NCBI RefSeq assembly: GCF_017921815.1
Contig: NZ_JAGEMM010000001.1
Location: 1-64,000, forward strand
DNA: 64,000 nt
From: Microvirga antarctica
GTDB lineage: Bacteria; Pseudomonadota; Alphaproteobacteria; Rhizobiales; Beijerinckiaceae
Reading direction: 5' to 3'
The position numbers were made by a program, and so were the translations under genes. Shown one piece after another: positions 19,501 to 26,742 of this stretch. Positions within the stretch are counted from its first letter, which is position 1. Each line of letters begins with the position of its first letter. The notes under the pieces were generated by a model. It was not told the DNA's origin. It worked only from the letters and a program-made list of their open reading frames with translations, and ran no database searches.

Positions 19501-19983
19501 CTCGTCGGTTCCGCCGACCTGCGCGGCAGCGGCAACAACCTCGACAACGCGTTGACGGGCAATGCCGGCGACAACGTTCTGAAAGGCGCAAGCGGCCGGG
19601 ACGTTCTCAAAGGCGGCAGCGGCGATGATCGCCTGGACGGCGGGACTGGAGACGACGTGCTGATCGGAGGGGCGGGCAACGACATCCTCCTGGGGGGTGC
19701 CGGCAACGACAGGCTCTCAGGCGGGAGCGGGGACGACACCCTCAAGGGCAATGCGGGCCACGATATCTTCGTTTTCGATCGCGGGGCCGGCCGGGATACC
19801 GTGGTCGATTTCCGACACGGGCAGGACCGGATCGACACCCGGGCGCTGCAACGTGTGGACGACCTGTCGGACCTCACCCTCCTGCAGCAGGGCAACGACA
19901 CTCTCATCAGCCATGGCAGTGAGATCCTCGTTCTGAAGGGCGTCACCGCGTCCGATCTCGATCAGACCGACTTCATCTTCTGA
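13525..19983 (+). CDS. Giant secreted animal-type haem peroxidase with RTX repeats (MopA-like)
   Basis: A 2152-residue protein with no N-terminal signal peptide. Residues about 180-850 match the animal haem-peroxidase fold: FGQFFDHG contains the distal His (His230) and YRFGHSMLNE the proximal His (His582). From about residue 920 onward there are several blocks of glycine/aspartate nonapeptides (GGxGxDxxx), at DNA 16300-16690, 17240-17310, 18060-18220, 18410-18560, 18890-18990, 19200-19400 and 19550-19780. These fold into calcium-binding beta-rolls. The C-terminus ends in acidic/hydrophobic DFIF, as in type I secretion substrates. The architecture is that of MopA manganese-oxidising peroxidases of alphaproteobacteria and of related RTX peroxidases. 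The ABC and HlyD genes follow directly. Mn(II) oxidation versus another peroxidase or biofilm role cannot be decided from sequence. Confidence 0.88.
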   Translation: MVNLVKHDLEFMLKQIKIAEAHAAGGDLQQLVAQAGGFDPNAADTPAQAHLLPYGLRTVDGSYNNLIDGREQWGAADQPFVSMSPASYLNEGDDALMFGTPANPVWLTNNNYASTGGTPAPGQFLPAGTVVDADPRLISNLILDQTSNNPAAKALYESMLAEGKAVSRTALLTADGEPVWETAPVLDGDGNAVTPGEPVWNYTFVNVSPDIGDSAPYNSMMTLFGQFFDHGLDLIAKGGNGTVYIPLAPDDPLYNPLTPHTNFMVMTRATPGATNTTTPWVDQNQTYTSHASHQVFLREYAREDGETLATGRLLNGERGLATWADVKEQARTMLGIELTDADVANVPLLRTDPYGRFIPDPVTGYAQVIVGIGADGVPNTADDIVVSGTPDAPVSLTSAVRTGHAFLDDIAHAAVPVLIGGVLQQDSDSDVGYSGAFNGQGKQTSYDNELLDAHYITGDGRGNENIGLTAIHHVFHSEHNAIVDQLKEVIFSSGDLAFLNEWLRTDVTSFPSQADAASLQWDGERLFQAGRFTNEMEYQHLVFEEFGRKMQPDVDAFLFEPSSDINPAIFTEFAQAVYRFGHSMLNENIDRINANGTSYNISLFEGFLNPLALGSVDAEGNVIVDHHEAAGAIIRGMSRQAGNEIDEFVTDVLRNQLVGIPLDLAALNIARGRDMGLPTLNEARAQFQAMAGRDSQLKPYVSWADFALNINNPASIINFIAAYGQHPTVTAETTIDGKRAAALLLVLGGADAPADRVDFLNSVGTWANRETGLNDIDLWVGGLAEKKMDFGGMLGSTFSFVFELQMENLQEADRFYYLSRVQGLNLLNELENNSLTDIIMRNTDLGDENATALPGDIFSTPDYTLELDQTRQIGADPSRVDPTDPTPNPADVIMDTIAPLVVRRDVDGDGDNDVLIYNGSAHVVLGGTSEDDLLVAGEGDDTIWGRGGNDTIEAGYGVDIVHGGDGDDIITNAGTDIGMADFLHGEGGNDVIHGGSGLALIFGNEGKDFIVGGPDGKHVLGGTGNDFIMGGDGGDFLLGNEGDDWLEGGGRFDTLAGENSELMFNSTIIGHDVLNAGGSDGDYDAESGDDIMFQSDGIQRNNGMAGFDWAIHKGDATAANSDLGIPIFANQEAFILRDRFDLVEGLSGWKHDDRLTGRVVAVNTRAEATGTAAIPGPDAPLESYSNALLEKNVGLIRGLDTLVAHRERTVATDADGNVIRDQNGNAELIVMDTADASDILLGGGGNDTTEGKAGNDIIDGDRWLNVRIAIHNAQGFEIGSADGMSSKVFNASGQELFGGRTLDALMFDATLNPGQLHIVREILDGNEAGDVDVAVYGDSVDNYTFVRNGDGSVTVEHVTVTAETDPTTGNNRISDGIDRLFNIERLRFADGEFAVEDLINSPATGLPIISDMTPTEGQTLTVVTDGIQDANGLGAFSYQWQSSADGVTWTNIAGATAANFTPDDNLLTSFGDHAGLQLRAAVTFTDGRGNVESLVSAATRAVGVDWDAVLSSTFNGTAGDDIADGSLFSDVLNGNAGDDDLDGNGGADTLMGGQGNDRLEGGANSLFGAGDTAVFSGPVTNYSFSLAGANLVVADTLGADGTDTLSGIEILRFGTQNLTLRQGTGGSNALNGGTGEDLVLGFSGNDVIDAGTGDDVILAGDGSDTINWDANATGSTDGRDIIDGGAGEDTYDIDGRASTSEVFRVYTRDAAIAAGMTGLAANTEIVITRNGTNNASIIAELDNIEEISIGTRSVAVPGGPTGGTAGSGDSVLVIGDFTSTSLNYNTITVNGTAGDDTIDISELASAHRIVFRSQGGNDTIVGTLRAADVIELAPGMTVADYTLVDNGDGTSTLGCDTHKVTFASSGTPTFVEAAALPPVVDVPVGRAIMDHHLTGGARSDILEGDAGADQLYGNAGHDRLYGQEGNDRLYGGTGNDTLVGGSGNDTMAGSLGNDVYYVDSRLDRVVEYRGQGTDTVIASATHVMAANVEKLLLVGSADLRGSGNNLDNALTGNAGDNVLKGASGRDVLKGGSGDDRLDGGTGDDVLIGGAGNDILLGGAGNDRLSGGSGDDTLKGNAGHDIFVFDRGAGRDTVVDFRHGQDRIDTRALQRVDDLSDLTLLQQGNDTLISHGSEILVLKGVTASDLDQTDFIF

Positions 19984-19998
19984 TCCCTGGGAGACAAG

Positions 19999-20027
19999 GC
20001 CCGTCCGGTGATGACCACCGGGCGGGC
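19999..20027 (+). other. Strong intergenic hairpin between peroxidase and transporter genes
   Basis: GCCCGTCCGGTG pairs with CACCGGGCGGGC across a 5-nt loop (12 bp, one G-U). No T-run follows, so it is probably not a full terminator. It may stabilise the 3' end of the peroxidase message or attenuate readthrough into the exporter genes. Confidence 0.5.
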
Positions 20028-20096
20028 GACCGGCTTTGTCGCCCTCCAGACAGCCCCGGACCCGGCCTCTGTCGCGTTTCATTAAGGACAATCGTG

Positions 20097-21845
20097 ATGC
20101 CTCCATCATCCCGTCGAGATCGCATCAGCCTTCTGGCATCTTGCCGGGGGGCCTTGGTGGGAGTCGCTTTGCTCAGTGGCCTCATCAACGTCCTCTATCT
20201 GTCCGGGTCGCTCTTCATGATGGAAGTCTACGACAGGGTTCTTCCCAGTCGTAGCATTCCGACGCTTGTGGGCCTCTCGGTGATTATCGTCATTCTCTAC
20301 CTGTTCCAGGGCGTGTTCGACATGATCAGGGGGCGGATCTTCGCGCGTGTGGGGGCGGCGATCGACGAGGATCTCAGCCAACGGGTGTTTCAGTGCCAGG
20401 TCTCCGCGCCACTTCGCGACACCGCTGAAGGGGACAGCCAACAGCCGCAGCGGGACCTGGATCAGATCAGGGCTTTCCTGTCCGGCGGCGGGCCATCCGC
20501 GCTCTTCGATTTGCCTTGGATCCCGCTTTATCTTGCCGTCTGCTTTGCGTTCCATCCCTGGATCGGGTGGGTAACGGTTGCGGGCGCAAGCGTGCTGGTG
20601 TGCCTGACGATCCTGACTGATCTATTGACGCGGAGCGCGTCTAGCGCCGCTGTGGGCGCCGCTATTCGACGCAATGGCATCGGCGACGGCGCGCGCCGGA
20701 ACGCCGAGGTTGTGCGTGCAATGGGAATGGCCGGTCGCATGGGCACACTCTGGGGCCATGCGAACGCACAATATCTGTCTCATCAGCAGAGAGCATCCGA
20801 CGTCGCCGGCGGCCTTGGCGCGTTCTCCAAAGTCCTGCGCATGCTGCTGCAGTCGGCGGTGCTCGGCGTGGGTGCCTATCTGGTCATCGACAATCAGGCC
20901 ACCGGCGGCATCATGATCGCCTCGTCGATTCTGGTTTCCCGCGCGCTCGCTCCAGTCGAATTGGCCATCGCCAACTGGAAGGGGTTCGTGGCTGCCCGTC
21001 AGGGCTGGGAGCGGCTCGGCGATCGGCTGTCGAAAATCGCCGAGACACGCGATCCGATCAGGCTTCCCGCGCCGCGGATGACGCTGTCACTCGAAGGGGC
21101 GGGCTCGGGGGCGCCATCGTCGAAGCGTTTTTCGGTGCAGGACATCTCGTTCGAGCTGAAAGCGGGCAGCGCCTTGGGTATCATTGGTCCCAGCGCGTCG
21201 GGCAAATCGTCTCTGGCTCGCATGCTGGTCGGCGTATGGCCGACATGGCGCGGGACGGTTCGGCTGGATGGTGCAGCCCTTGACCAATGGAATGGGGACG
21301 ACCTCGGACACCATGTCGGCTACCTGCCTCAGGACGTGGAGCTCTTCGCCGGGACGGTCGCGCAGAACATTGCGCGCTTCCAGGTCGATCCCGACCCGCA
21401 AACCGTGATCGCTGCCGCCGTTGCGGCTGATGTCCATGCGATGATCCTGCGACTTCCGGAGGGGTACGAGACGCAAGTCGGCGAGGGCGGAGCCGCTCTG
21501 TCCGGCGGCCAGCGTCAGCGCATCGGGCTCGCCCGGGCGCTCTACGGCAATCCGTTCCTCGTGGTGCTCGATGAACCCAACTCCAATCTGGATGGCGAAG
21601 GCGAGCATGCGCTGACGCAGGCAATCCTGGGTGTGAAGGCACGGCAAGGCGTGATCGTGGTGATTGCCCATCGGCCGAGCGCCATCGCAAGCGTGGATCT
21701 GCTTCTCGTGCTCGCCGAGGGCAAGGTCCAGAGCTTCGGTCCAAAGGACGACGTCATCGGGCGGGTCCTGCGCCCGGTCGACGCAGGCGCGCGGCGATCG
21801 ACCCCACCCGTCAAGGCGACTGATCTTCGAGGAGCCGCATCATGA
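20097..21845 (+). CDS. Type I secretion ABC transporter, permease/ATPase (PrtD-like)
   Basis: About 582 residues. The N-terminal half carries membrane helices (GVALLSGLINVLYLSGSLFM; LVGLSVIIVILYLFQGVF; two more near 150-170). The C-terminal ATPase has Walker A GPSASGKSS, signature LSGGQRQR and Walker B FLVVLDEPNSNLD. It lacks an N-terminal peptidase domain, as in PrtD/RTX-protease exporters. ATG 20097 has AAGGA 8 nt upstream; GTG 20094 is an alternative. It drives export of the upstream RTX peroxidase across the inner membrane, with HlyD-like and outer-membrane TolC partners; no tolC is present here. Its stop overlaps the adaptor start (ATGA). Confidence 0.93.
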   Translation: MPPSSRRDRISLLASCRGALVGVALLSGLINVLYLSGSLFMMEVYDRVLPSRSIPTLVGLSVIIVILYLFQGVFDMIRGRIFARVGAAIDEDLSQRVFQCQVSAPLRDTAEGDSQQPQRDLDQIRAFLSGGGPSALFDLPWIPLYLAVCFAFHPWIGWVTVAGASVLVCLTILTDLLTRSASSAAVGAAIRRNGIGDGARRNAEVVRAMGMAGRMGTLWGHANAQYLSHQQRASDVAGGLGAFSKVLRMLLQSAVLGVGAYLVIDNQATGGIMIASSILVSRALAPVELAIANWKGFVAARQGWERLGDRLSKIAETRDPIRLPAPRMTLSLEGAGSGAPSSKRFSVQDISFELKAGSALGIIGPSASGKSSLARMLVGVWPTWRGTVRLDGAALDQWNGDDLGHHVGYLPQDVELFAGTVAQNIARFQVDPDPQTVIAAAVAADVHAMILRLPEGYETQVGEGGAALSGGQRQRIGLARALYGNPFLVVLDEPNSNLDGEGEHALTQAILGVKARQGVIVVIAHRPSAIASVDLLLVLAEGKVQSFGPKDDVIGRVLRPVDAGARRSTPPVKATDLRGAAS

Positions 21846-23152
21846 GCCCGATCCACACATCACAAGCCCGCCGGTCCATCAAGAACCATACCCGGCTCGC
21901 CTTTGGGGGCGCGCTCCTCCTCGTGGGGGGGCTCGGCGGATGGGCCTTCGTGACAGAGCTCTCAGGCGCCGTGCTCGCGCCCGGAACGGTGGTCGTCGAC
22001 AGCCATGTCAAGAAAGTGCAACACCCCACCGGGGGCGTCGTGGGCGAGATCCGTGCCCGTGACGGCGACAGGGTCACGGCGGGCGATGTGGTGATCCGCC
22101 TCGATGAAACGGTGGCGCGCGCCAATCTGGCCATGGTCACCAAAACGATCGACGAGATGATGGTGCGACAGGCCCGCCTCGAGGCGGAGCGCGACAGTGC
22201 CGGCGTCATTCAATACTCCGCTGTGATACAGGACAGGGCCGGCGAGACGGAGGTCTCCGCCCTGATGCGGAGCGAGCAGCGGCTCTTCGACAATCGCCAG
22301 GCCTCCCGACTGGGGCAGAAGTCGCAGTTGCGGGAGCGCGTAGCGCAGCTGCGCGAGCAGATCGACGGCACCACCATTCAGGTGGAGGCGAAAGCCGACG
22401 AGATCCGGCTGATCCAGGATGAACTCGCCGGTGTCCAGGAACTGTGGCGCAAGAACCTCATTCCGCTCACCCGGCTGACCGTTCTCAAACGAGAGGAAAC
22501 GCGCCTTCGCGGCGAACGCGGGATGCTCGTCTCCAATGTGGCGCAGGCAAAAGGCCGAATCAGCGAGACCGAGCTCCAGATGCTTCAGATCGATCAGGAT
22601 CTGCGCAGCGAAGTCTCGACCGAGCTGCGGGACCTTCACACGAAGCTTGCCGAATTCGCTGAGCGGAAAGTCGCAGCTGTCGACCAGTTGCGACGCGTCG
22701 ACATCCGGGCGCCGCAGGATGGCGTCGTCCACCAATCCGTCGTCCATACGGTGGGCGGCGTCATCCCTGCGGGCGATGCCCTCATGCTGATCATGCCGGA
22801 GGGCGAGAGCCTCTCGGTCGAGGTCAAGGTCGCGCCGCAGGACATCGATCAGTTGCGCCAGGGCCTCGACACGGTCTTGCGGCTCTCCGCGTTCAATCAG
22901 AGAACGACCCCGGAGATTGTCGGACGCGTCTCCCGCATTGCCGCGGATCTGGTCGTGGACCCCCGCAGCGGCATCTCGCATTACCCGGTGCGGATTGACA
23001 TAGCCGACTCCGAGCGCGATCGCCTCGGGGGCGCCAAGCTGGTGCCCGGGATGCCCGTTGAAGGGTTCATCCAGACCGGTTATCGGACCGTTCTCTCCTA
23101 TCTGACGAAGCCTCTCACCGACAATATCGCCCGGGCGTTCCGCGAGGAATAG
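21842..23152 (+). CDS. HlyD/PrtE-family type I secretion periplasmic adaptor
   Basis: A 436-residue membrane-fusion protein. One N-terminal membrane helix (FGGALLLVGGLGGWAFV) is followed by a biotinyl-lipoyl half (GTVVVDSHVKKVQHPTGG) and a long coiled-coil hairpin (about 95-285, rich in Glu/Arg/Leu). The second lipoyl half is IRAPQDGVVHQSVVHTVGG, and the beta-barrel end carries the family motif LVPGMPVEGFIQTGYRTVLSYL. It bridges the ABC transporter to TolC. The 4-bp overlap with the transporter gene indicates stoichiometric co-translation. Confidence 0.93.
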   Translation: MSPIHTSQARRSIKNHTRLAFGGALLLVGGLGGWAFVTELSGAVLAPGTVVVDSHVKKVQHPTGGVVGEIRARDGDRVTAGDVVIRLDETVARANLAMVTKTIDEMMVRQARLEAERDSAGVIQYSAVIQDRAGETEVSALMRSEQRLFDNRQASRLGQKSQLRERVAQLREQIDGTTIQVEAKADEIRLIQDELAGVQELWRKNLIPLTRLTVLKREETRLRGERGMLVSNVAQAKGRISETELQMLQIDQDLRSEVSTELRDLHTKLAEFAERKVAAVDQLRRVDIRAPQDGVVHQSVVHTVGGVIPAGDALMLIMPEGESLSVEVKVAPQDIDQLRQGLDTVLRLSAFNQRTTPEIVGRVSRIAADLVVDPRSGISHYPVRIDIADSERDRLGGAKLVPGMPVEGFIQTGYRTVLSYLTKPLTDNIARAFREE

Positions 23153-23245
23153 AACCGCTCGTCACGCGCCGAAAAACGGGTTCGATCATGCCCGTGCGCG
23201 CGAACGCCCGAATTCAACCGTTCACCCAGGCGAGGGGAGATCCCG

Positions 23246-23557
23246 ATGTCCGTCCGTCCCAGCGAGAAACCGCCATGCTCGCCCTCGATCGAGGACCAGG
23301 TGCGTCAGCTCTTTGCCGACCTGACGGCTCATAAGATCCTGACCGAGGTGCTTGTTCACGTGATGAGCCTCGAACTGATCGTCATCAGCAGGCTTCAACT
23401 GCTCAAGATCCTCGACATGGTCTATACCGAGATGGGCAACACGCTGGGCTATGACGACGGCACCGTCCTGGCGTTCGGAGAACAGCGGGACAGTCTTCGC
23501 GTGCTTCTTACCAGCAGTGAGATTGATGAGGGGGACGTTGCGCAGGACGTCAGTTAA
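23246..23557 (+). CDS. Hypothetical protein downstream of the type I secretion genes
   Basis: A 103-residue acidic, mostly helical protein without recognised domains or signal peptide. It contains a Leu/Ile-rich helix SLELIVISRLQLLKILDMV. It follows the adaptor gene by 93 bp on the same strand and ends overlapping the convergent regulator by 8 bp. A GGGGAGA ribosome-binding run precedes the ATG. Position suggests co-transcription with the secretion operon, perhaps as a small regulator or chaperone, but no function can be assigned. Confidence 0.6.
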   Translation: MSVRPSEKPPCSPSIEDQVRQLFADLTAHKILTEVLVHVMSLELIVISRLQLLKILDMVYTEMGNTLGYDDGTVLAFGEQRDSLRVLLTSSEIDEGDVAQDVS

Positions 23558-24230
23558 GCGGCGCTCCGGAGGGCTGCAGCCGCACCTTGGCGGGCCTGCG
23601 GTGCGAGGCGAGCAGAGCCGCCTCGACGCGGTTGCGCACTGATAGCTTCTGCAAAATGCTCGTCAGGTGATGTTTGATCGTCTTCTCAGTCACCGCCAGC
23701 CGGTTGCCGATTTCCTTGTTGCTGCGACCCTCGATGAGGATCTCCAGGATCTCCGATTCGCGCGGGGTGAGCGAAGCGAACTTATCCGGCGCGGTTGCGG
23801 CCGCGCTGGACGGTCGATCCTTTGCTGACAGCAGGCGAACTGCCAGGCTCGGCGTGATATAGCGGCCGCCGCTGTGAATGATCTTGATGGCCACCGCCAG
23901 TTCTGCGCCGCTGCCACCCTTGAGCATGTAGCCCGAGGCACCGGCTTTCATGGCGGGCCGAACCTGGTCCTCGTGCTCCCCCACCGACAGGATCAGCACC
24001 CTGGTGCACATCTGGTGCTGGCGAATGGCCTCCAGCGCCGTCAATCCGCCCCCGGGCAGGTTCATGTCGAGGATCAGGACGTCCGGGTGATGGTCGCTGG
24101 CGATACTAAACGCGTCCGCCGCGGTTGCTCCGATCCCAACGATCTCGATGTCTGGCTGGCAGGAAAGGGTAAACACGACACCATCTCGATAGAGCGGGTG
24201 ATCGTCGACGACGGCGACGCGGATACTCAT
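23550..24230 (-). CDS. NarL/FixJ-family response regulator (orphan)
   Basis: About 226 residues. The receiver has VVDDHPLYRDG, the phospho-Asp in VLILDMNLPGGG and the Lys in GYMLKGGSGAEL. The HTH contains LTPRESEILEILIEG and NKEIGNRLAVTEKTIKHH. An in-frame extension up to 24443 exists, but ATG 24230 (MSIRVAVVDDHP) sits at the domain's true start. No kinase gene is adjacent. It shares extensive similarity with the regulator at 11115-11768, including PGGG after the Asp and the same linker layout, so the two are probably paralogues. It may take phosphate from the same kinase and co-regulate the peroxidase locus. Confidence 0.92.
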   Translation of the reverse strand: MSIRVAVVDDHPLYRDGVVFTLSCQPDIEIVGIGATAADAFSIASDHHPDVLILDMNLPGGGLTALEAIRQHQMCTRVLILSVGEHEDQVRPAMKAGASGYMLKGGSGAELAVAIKIIHSGGRYITPSLAVRLLSAKDRPSSAAATAPDKFASLTPRESEILEILIEGRSNKEIGNRLAVTEKTIKHHLTSILQKLSVRNRVEAALLASHRRPAKVRLQPSGAPLN

Positions 24231-25104
24231 TACCCTCGACCTCGGTGCATCACGATTGTCGCCGGCGGCGGTGCGTGCCGGGGGCGATTGCGGGCGGCGT
24301 CCCATAAACGCCGCCTTCACTAGTTCATCGTTAATATCTTGATAATCCTCTGACACGTGCATTCGACTTTCGTCGAAGGTGATGCCAGTGACGTGTGTCA
24401 ACCATGTCGCCGATCCCTCTCTGTTGCGGGATATGCGCTGCACCTCGCGCCGCGACCGCGACGAGCGACGTCCCGAAATCGCGAAAAAATGGCAGATATT
24501 TCAATGGGTAAGATCCGATCGCTGACACATCTCACAGCCCGTGCCGCAACGGCCGGACGGGGCCGCTTCCCCATGCGATGACGTGGCGAAGCCAAACTCG
24601 CGATGCTAAAATTCTTAGGGGTACTCAGAAAGAAGCAGCGCAGGAAAACGGTCCGTGGGCTGCCGCAGAATCCCGACCGGCCATCTGACGAACCCAGGCG
24701 CACGAGCGGCTCGGCTTTTCAGATTACGCGCCATCCTCACGCAACACCGCAGCCGGGGCTGGAGCGGAGAGGAGACGATCGGCACCGCTCGCCAGACAAG
24801 AACGGCGTGAAGGATGCGTCACGCTCTCAACAGCGACGATGATAGTCATCCGGCCCGACACCAAGAGCACGACGCGGTTTGCGATGCGCGGTATTCCCCC
24901 GATAGCGAGATGCAGCATACTTGGCGGCCGATGTGCCGAACGACATCCAACAATGTTTCGCAAGACCGCATGCGGTGAGCTGGTTCGTGAGTTGGAGAGT
25001 GTCTTTGTCCCGTGACTCTGCGCAGGCCGTCACCAAGTCTCTGATCGCTTCACAATTCGTCACCGGCACGAAGACACCGGCACGAAGAAGAGAGACTTTG
25101 TGAC
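24231..25104. other. Chromosomal spacer up to the prophage attachment site
   Basis: About 870 bp without a gene I can support. A 103-codon leftward frame (24827-25138) has acceptable composition but crosses the attachment site and resembles nothing known. The stretch should contain the orphan regulator's promoter and the sequence downstream of the tRNA gene into which the prophage inserted. Confidence 0.5.
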
Positions 25105-25124
25105 TGGCGGAAGGGGTGGGATTC
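25105..25124 (-). other. attL: 3' end of a tRNA gene
   Basis: Read leftward, GAATCCCACCCCTTCCGCCA matches tRNA positions 57-76 exactly: G57, A58, T60, C61, a T-stem strand, acceptor strand, G73 and an encoded CCA. To its right the match stops abruptly (CTTCCG), so only the 3' part of the tRNA is present. This is how an attL core looks when a phage inserts at a tRNA 3' end; the intact tRNA should be restored at attR, beyond the window. G73 fits tRNA-Ser among others, but 20 nt do not identify it. Confidence 0.75.
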
Positions 25125-25189
25125 CTTCCGTTCACCAAAACTCCTTATTTTGCAACGAAATATAGATTCGCCTTGGCCTGCAGTGCGAA

Positions 25190-25224
25190 AACGTGCAACA
25201 GAACGTCCAACAAAACGTGCAACA
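25190..25224. repeat. Three 12-bp-period repeats before the integrase
   Basis: AACGTGCAACA, AACGTCCAACA and AACGTGCAACA start at 25190, 25202 and 25214, exactly 12 bp apart, within 90 bp of attL. They could be arm-type integrase or excisionase binding sites. They are also in frame with the integrase, but an in-frame TGA at 25226 separates them from it. Confidence 0.55.
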
Positions 25225-25234
25225 TTGAGACGCC

Positions 25235-26545
25235 GTGCCGACGTATCTGACGAAGCGAGAAGGGTTCTGGCACTACGTCCGGCGTGTGCCGACACCCTTC
25301 GTTGAACTCGACCTTCGCGGGGTCATCAAGCAGTCGACGAAGATCCGCGTCGTGGACGATCCGCGCGGCCTGAGGGCCGCAAAAGTCGCCCAGAAAATGA
25401 ATGGCGAAGCCGAGGCCTATTGGCGAGGGCTGGTAGAAGGCCAGGCTGCCGAAGCGAAGCGTCGCTACGATCTATCGCGCCGACGGGCGAAGGATCTCGG
25501 GTTTCAGTACGCGACGGCGGCCGAGATTGCTGAGGGGCCGACGACTGAGATCCTCGCTCGTCTTGAACGCCTGATGGACAAAGGGCTGGCCGAGGACGAC
25601 AAGGCCGTCGAGGCCCTGACCGGGTTAGAGAAGCCACCCGAGATCATGCTGTCTCATTTGTTTGAAGAGTACGAAAGTCTGTCGCGCGCCTCGATCGCCG
25701 ACCTGTCTCCCGATCAAAAGCGGAAATGGCGAAACCCGAAGAAGCGCGCCCTGGAAAACATCGTTTCCGTCGTCAAGGATAAGCCGCTGCATCGTCTAAG
25801 CCGATCCGACGCCCTGGACTTCCAGGCATGGTGGCAGGACAGGATTCTTGCGGAAGGCGTGCAGATCGGAACTGCCAACAAAGATATCTGTCACCTCAAC
25901 AAGATGTTTCGCACGGTGGACCGCCGGCACCGGCTCGGGCTGGATCCGATCTTTGGCGATCTGCGGATTGAAGGCGAGCAAGAGAACTCACGGACGGCTT
26001 TCGAGCCCAACTTCGTGCAAGCGAAGCTCCTCAAGACAGGGGTGCTCGACGCGCTTAACGAAGAGGCCAGGCGTGCCTTGTACCTGATGTCCGAAACTGG
26101 GCTGCGACTCTCGGAGGCCGTGAACCTCACGACCGAGACCATCCATCTTACGGCAGCTGTCCCCTATGTTAGCGTGAGACCGGACGGTCGTCGGATGAAG
26201 ACCGCCCAATCGGCCCGCGATGTGCCACTCGTCGGCGTCGCGCTAGAGGCCATGCGGCTCCAGCCTGACGGCTTTCCCCGTTACCGCGATCGGGGCGCCA
26301 CCCTATCTGCGACGGTGAACAAATTTCTCTCTGACAATAATCTGCGGCCGACCGAGGGCCATTCGCTGTACTCGCTGCGGCATACCTTCGAAGATCGTCT
26401 GACGGCCGTGGAGGCGCCTGAGAAGTTGATTGCAGCCTTGATGGGGCACAAATACAGCCGCCCAAAATATGGTTCGGGGCCAAGCCTCGAACAAAAATGC
26501 AAATGGCTTCAGCAGATCGCCTTTAAGCCGCCATCGACAGTGTAA
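25235..26545 (+). CDS. int: Tyrosine-type site-specific integrase
   Basis: A 436-residue phage integrase starting at GTG. The N-terminal MPTYLTKREGFWHYVRRVP is typical of integrases carrying a DUF6538 head. A central core-binding domain follows, then the catalytic domain. The first Arg is in SETGLRLSEAVNL, the His/Arg box in YSLRHTFEDRL, and the late His and probable nucleophilic Tyr in LMGHKYSRPKYG. It catalyses recombination between phage and tRNA attachment sites. It lies 110 bp inside attL, the classic location, reading inward. Confidence 0.93.
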   Translation: MPTYLTKREGFWHYVRRVPTPFVELDLRGVIKQSTKIRVVDDPRGLRAAKVAQKMNGEAEAYWRGLVEGQAAEAKRRYDLSRRRAKDLGFQYATAAEIAEGPTTEILARLERLMDKGLAEDDKAVEALTGLEKPPEIMLSHLFEEYESLSRASIADLSPDQKRKWRNPKKRALENIVSVVKDKPLHRLSRSDALDFQAWWQDRILAEGVQIGTANKDICHLNKMFRTVDRRHRLGLDPIFGDLRIEGEQENSRTAFEPNFVQAKLLKTGVLDALNEEARRALYLMSETGLRLSEAVNLTTETIHLTAAVPYVSVRPDGRRMKTAQSARDVPLVGVALEAMRLQPDGFPRYRDRGATLSATVNKFLSDNNLRPTEGHSLYSLRHTFEDRLTAVEAPEKLIAALMGHKYSRPKYGSGPSLEQKCKWLQQIAFKPPSTV

Positions 26546-26739
26546 CTCTCCAGGAGGAGCCGAGCGCGGTCCACCGCGCCCCGGCGCTTCCTGATATCTT
26601 CGAGCTCATGTTCCAGCCGCTCAAAGATGGGAACGAGGCCTGGACCCTTCCGGGTCACCAGATAGGCGAGGAAGACAAGCGCCCGTTCCAGGCACTCCTC
26701 TGTCACCTCGTCACTCCGGGCATTAGCCTGTGATGCCAC
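26509..26739 (-). CDS. Hypothetical prophage protein
   Basis: A 76-residue protein starting at GTG, mainly helical, with charged segments (ERLEHELEDIRKRRGAVDRARLLLES). It is the last gene of the leftward accessory operon and overlaps the convergent integrase end by 37 bp. It starts 3 bp after the small lipoprotein gene's stop, so co-transcription is likely. No domain recognised. Confidence 0.6.
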   Translation of the reverse strand: MASQANARSDEVTEECLERALVFLAYLVTRKGPGLVPIFERLEHELEDIRKRRGAVDRARLLLESYTVDGGLKAIC

Positions 26740-26742
26740 AGT

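Noticed and set aside
16300-19780. Short tandem repeats that might suggest a CRISPR or satellite array
   Set aside because: They are the coding repeats (GGxGxDxxx) of the RTX protein, with irregular spacing and no unique spacers.
21962-22981. A 339-codon leftward frame
   Set aside because: It is antisense to the HlyD-family adaptor, whose domains are clear.
25105-25124. An intact tRNA gene at this site
   Set aside because: Only positions 57-76 are present; the neighbouring sequence cannot form the rest of the cloverleaf.
24827-25138. A possible 103-residue protein across the attachment site
   Set aside because: It spans the phage/chromosome junction, resembles nothing known and has no good start signal.
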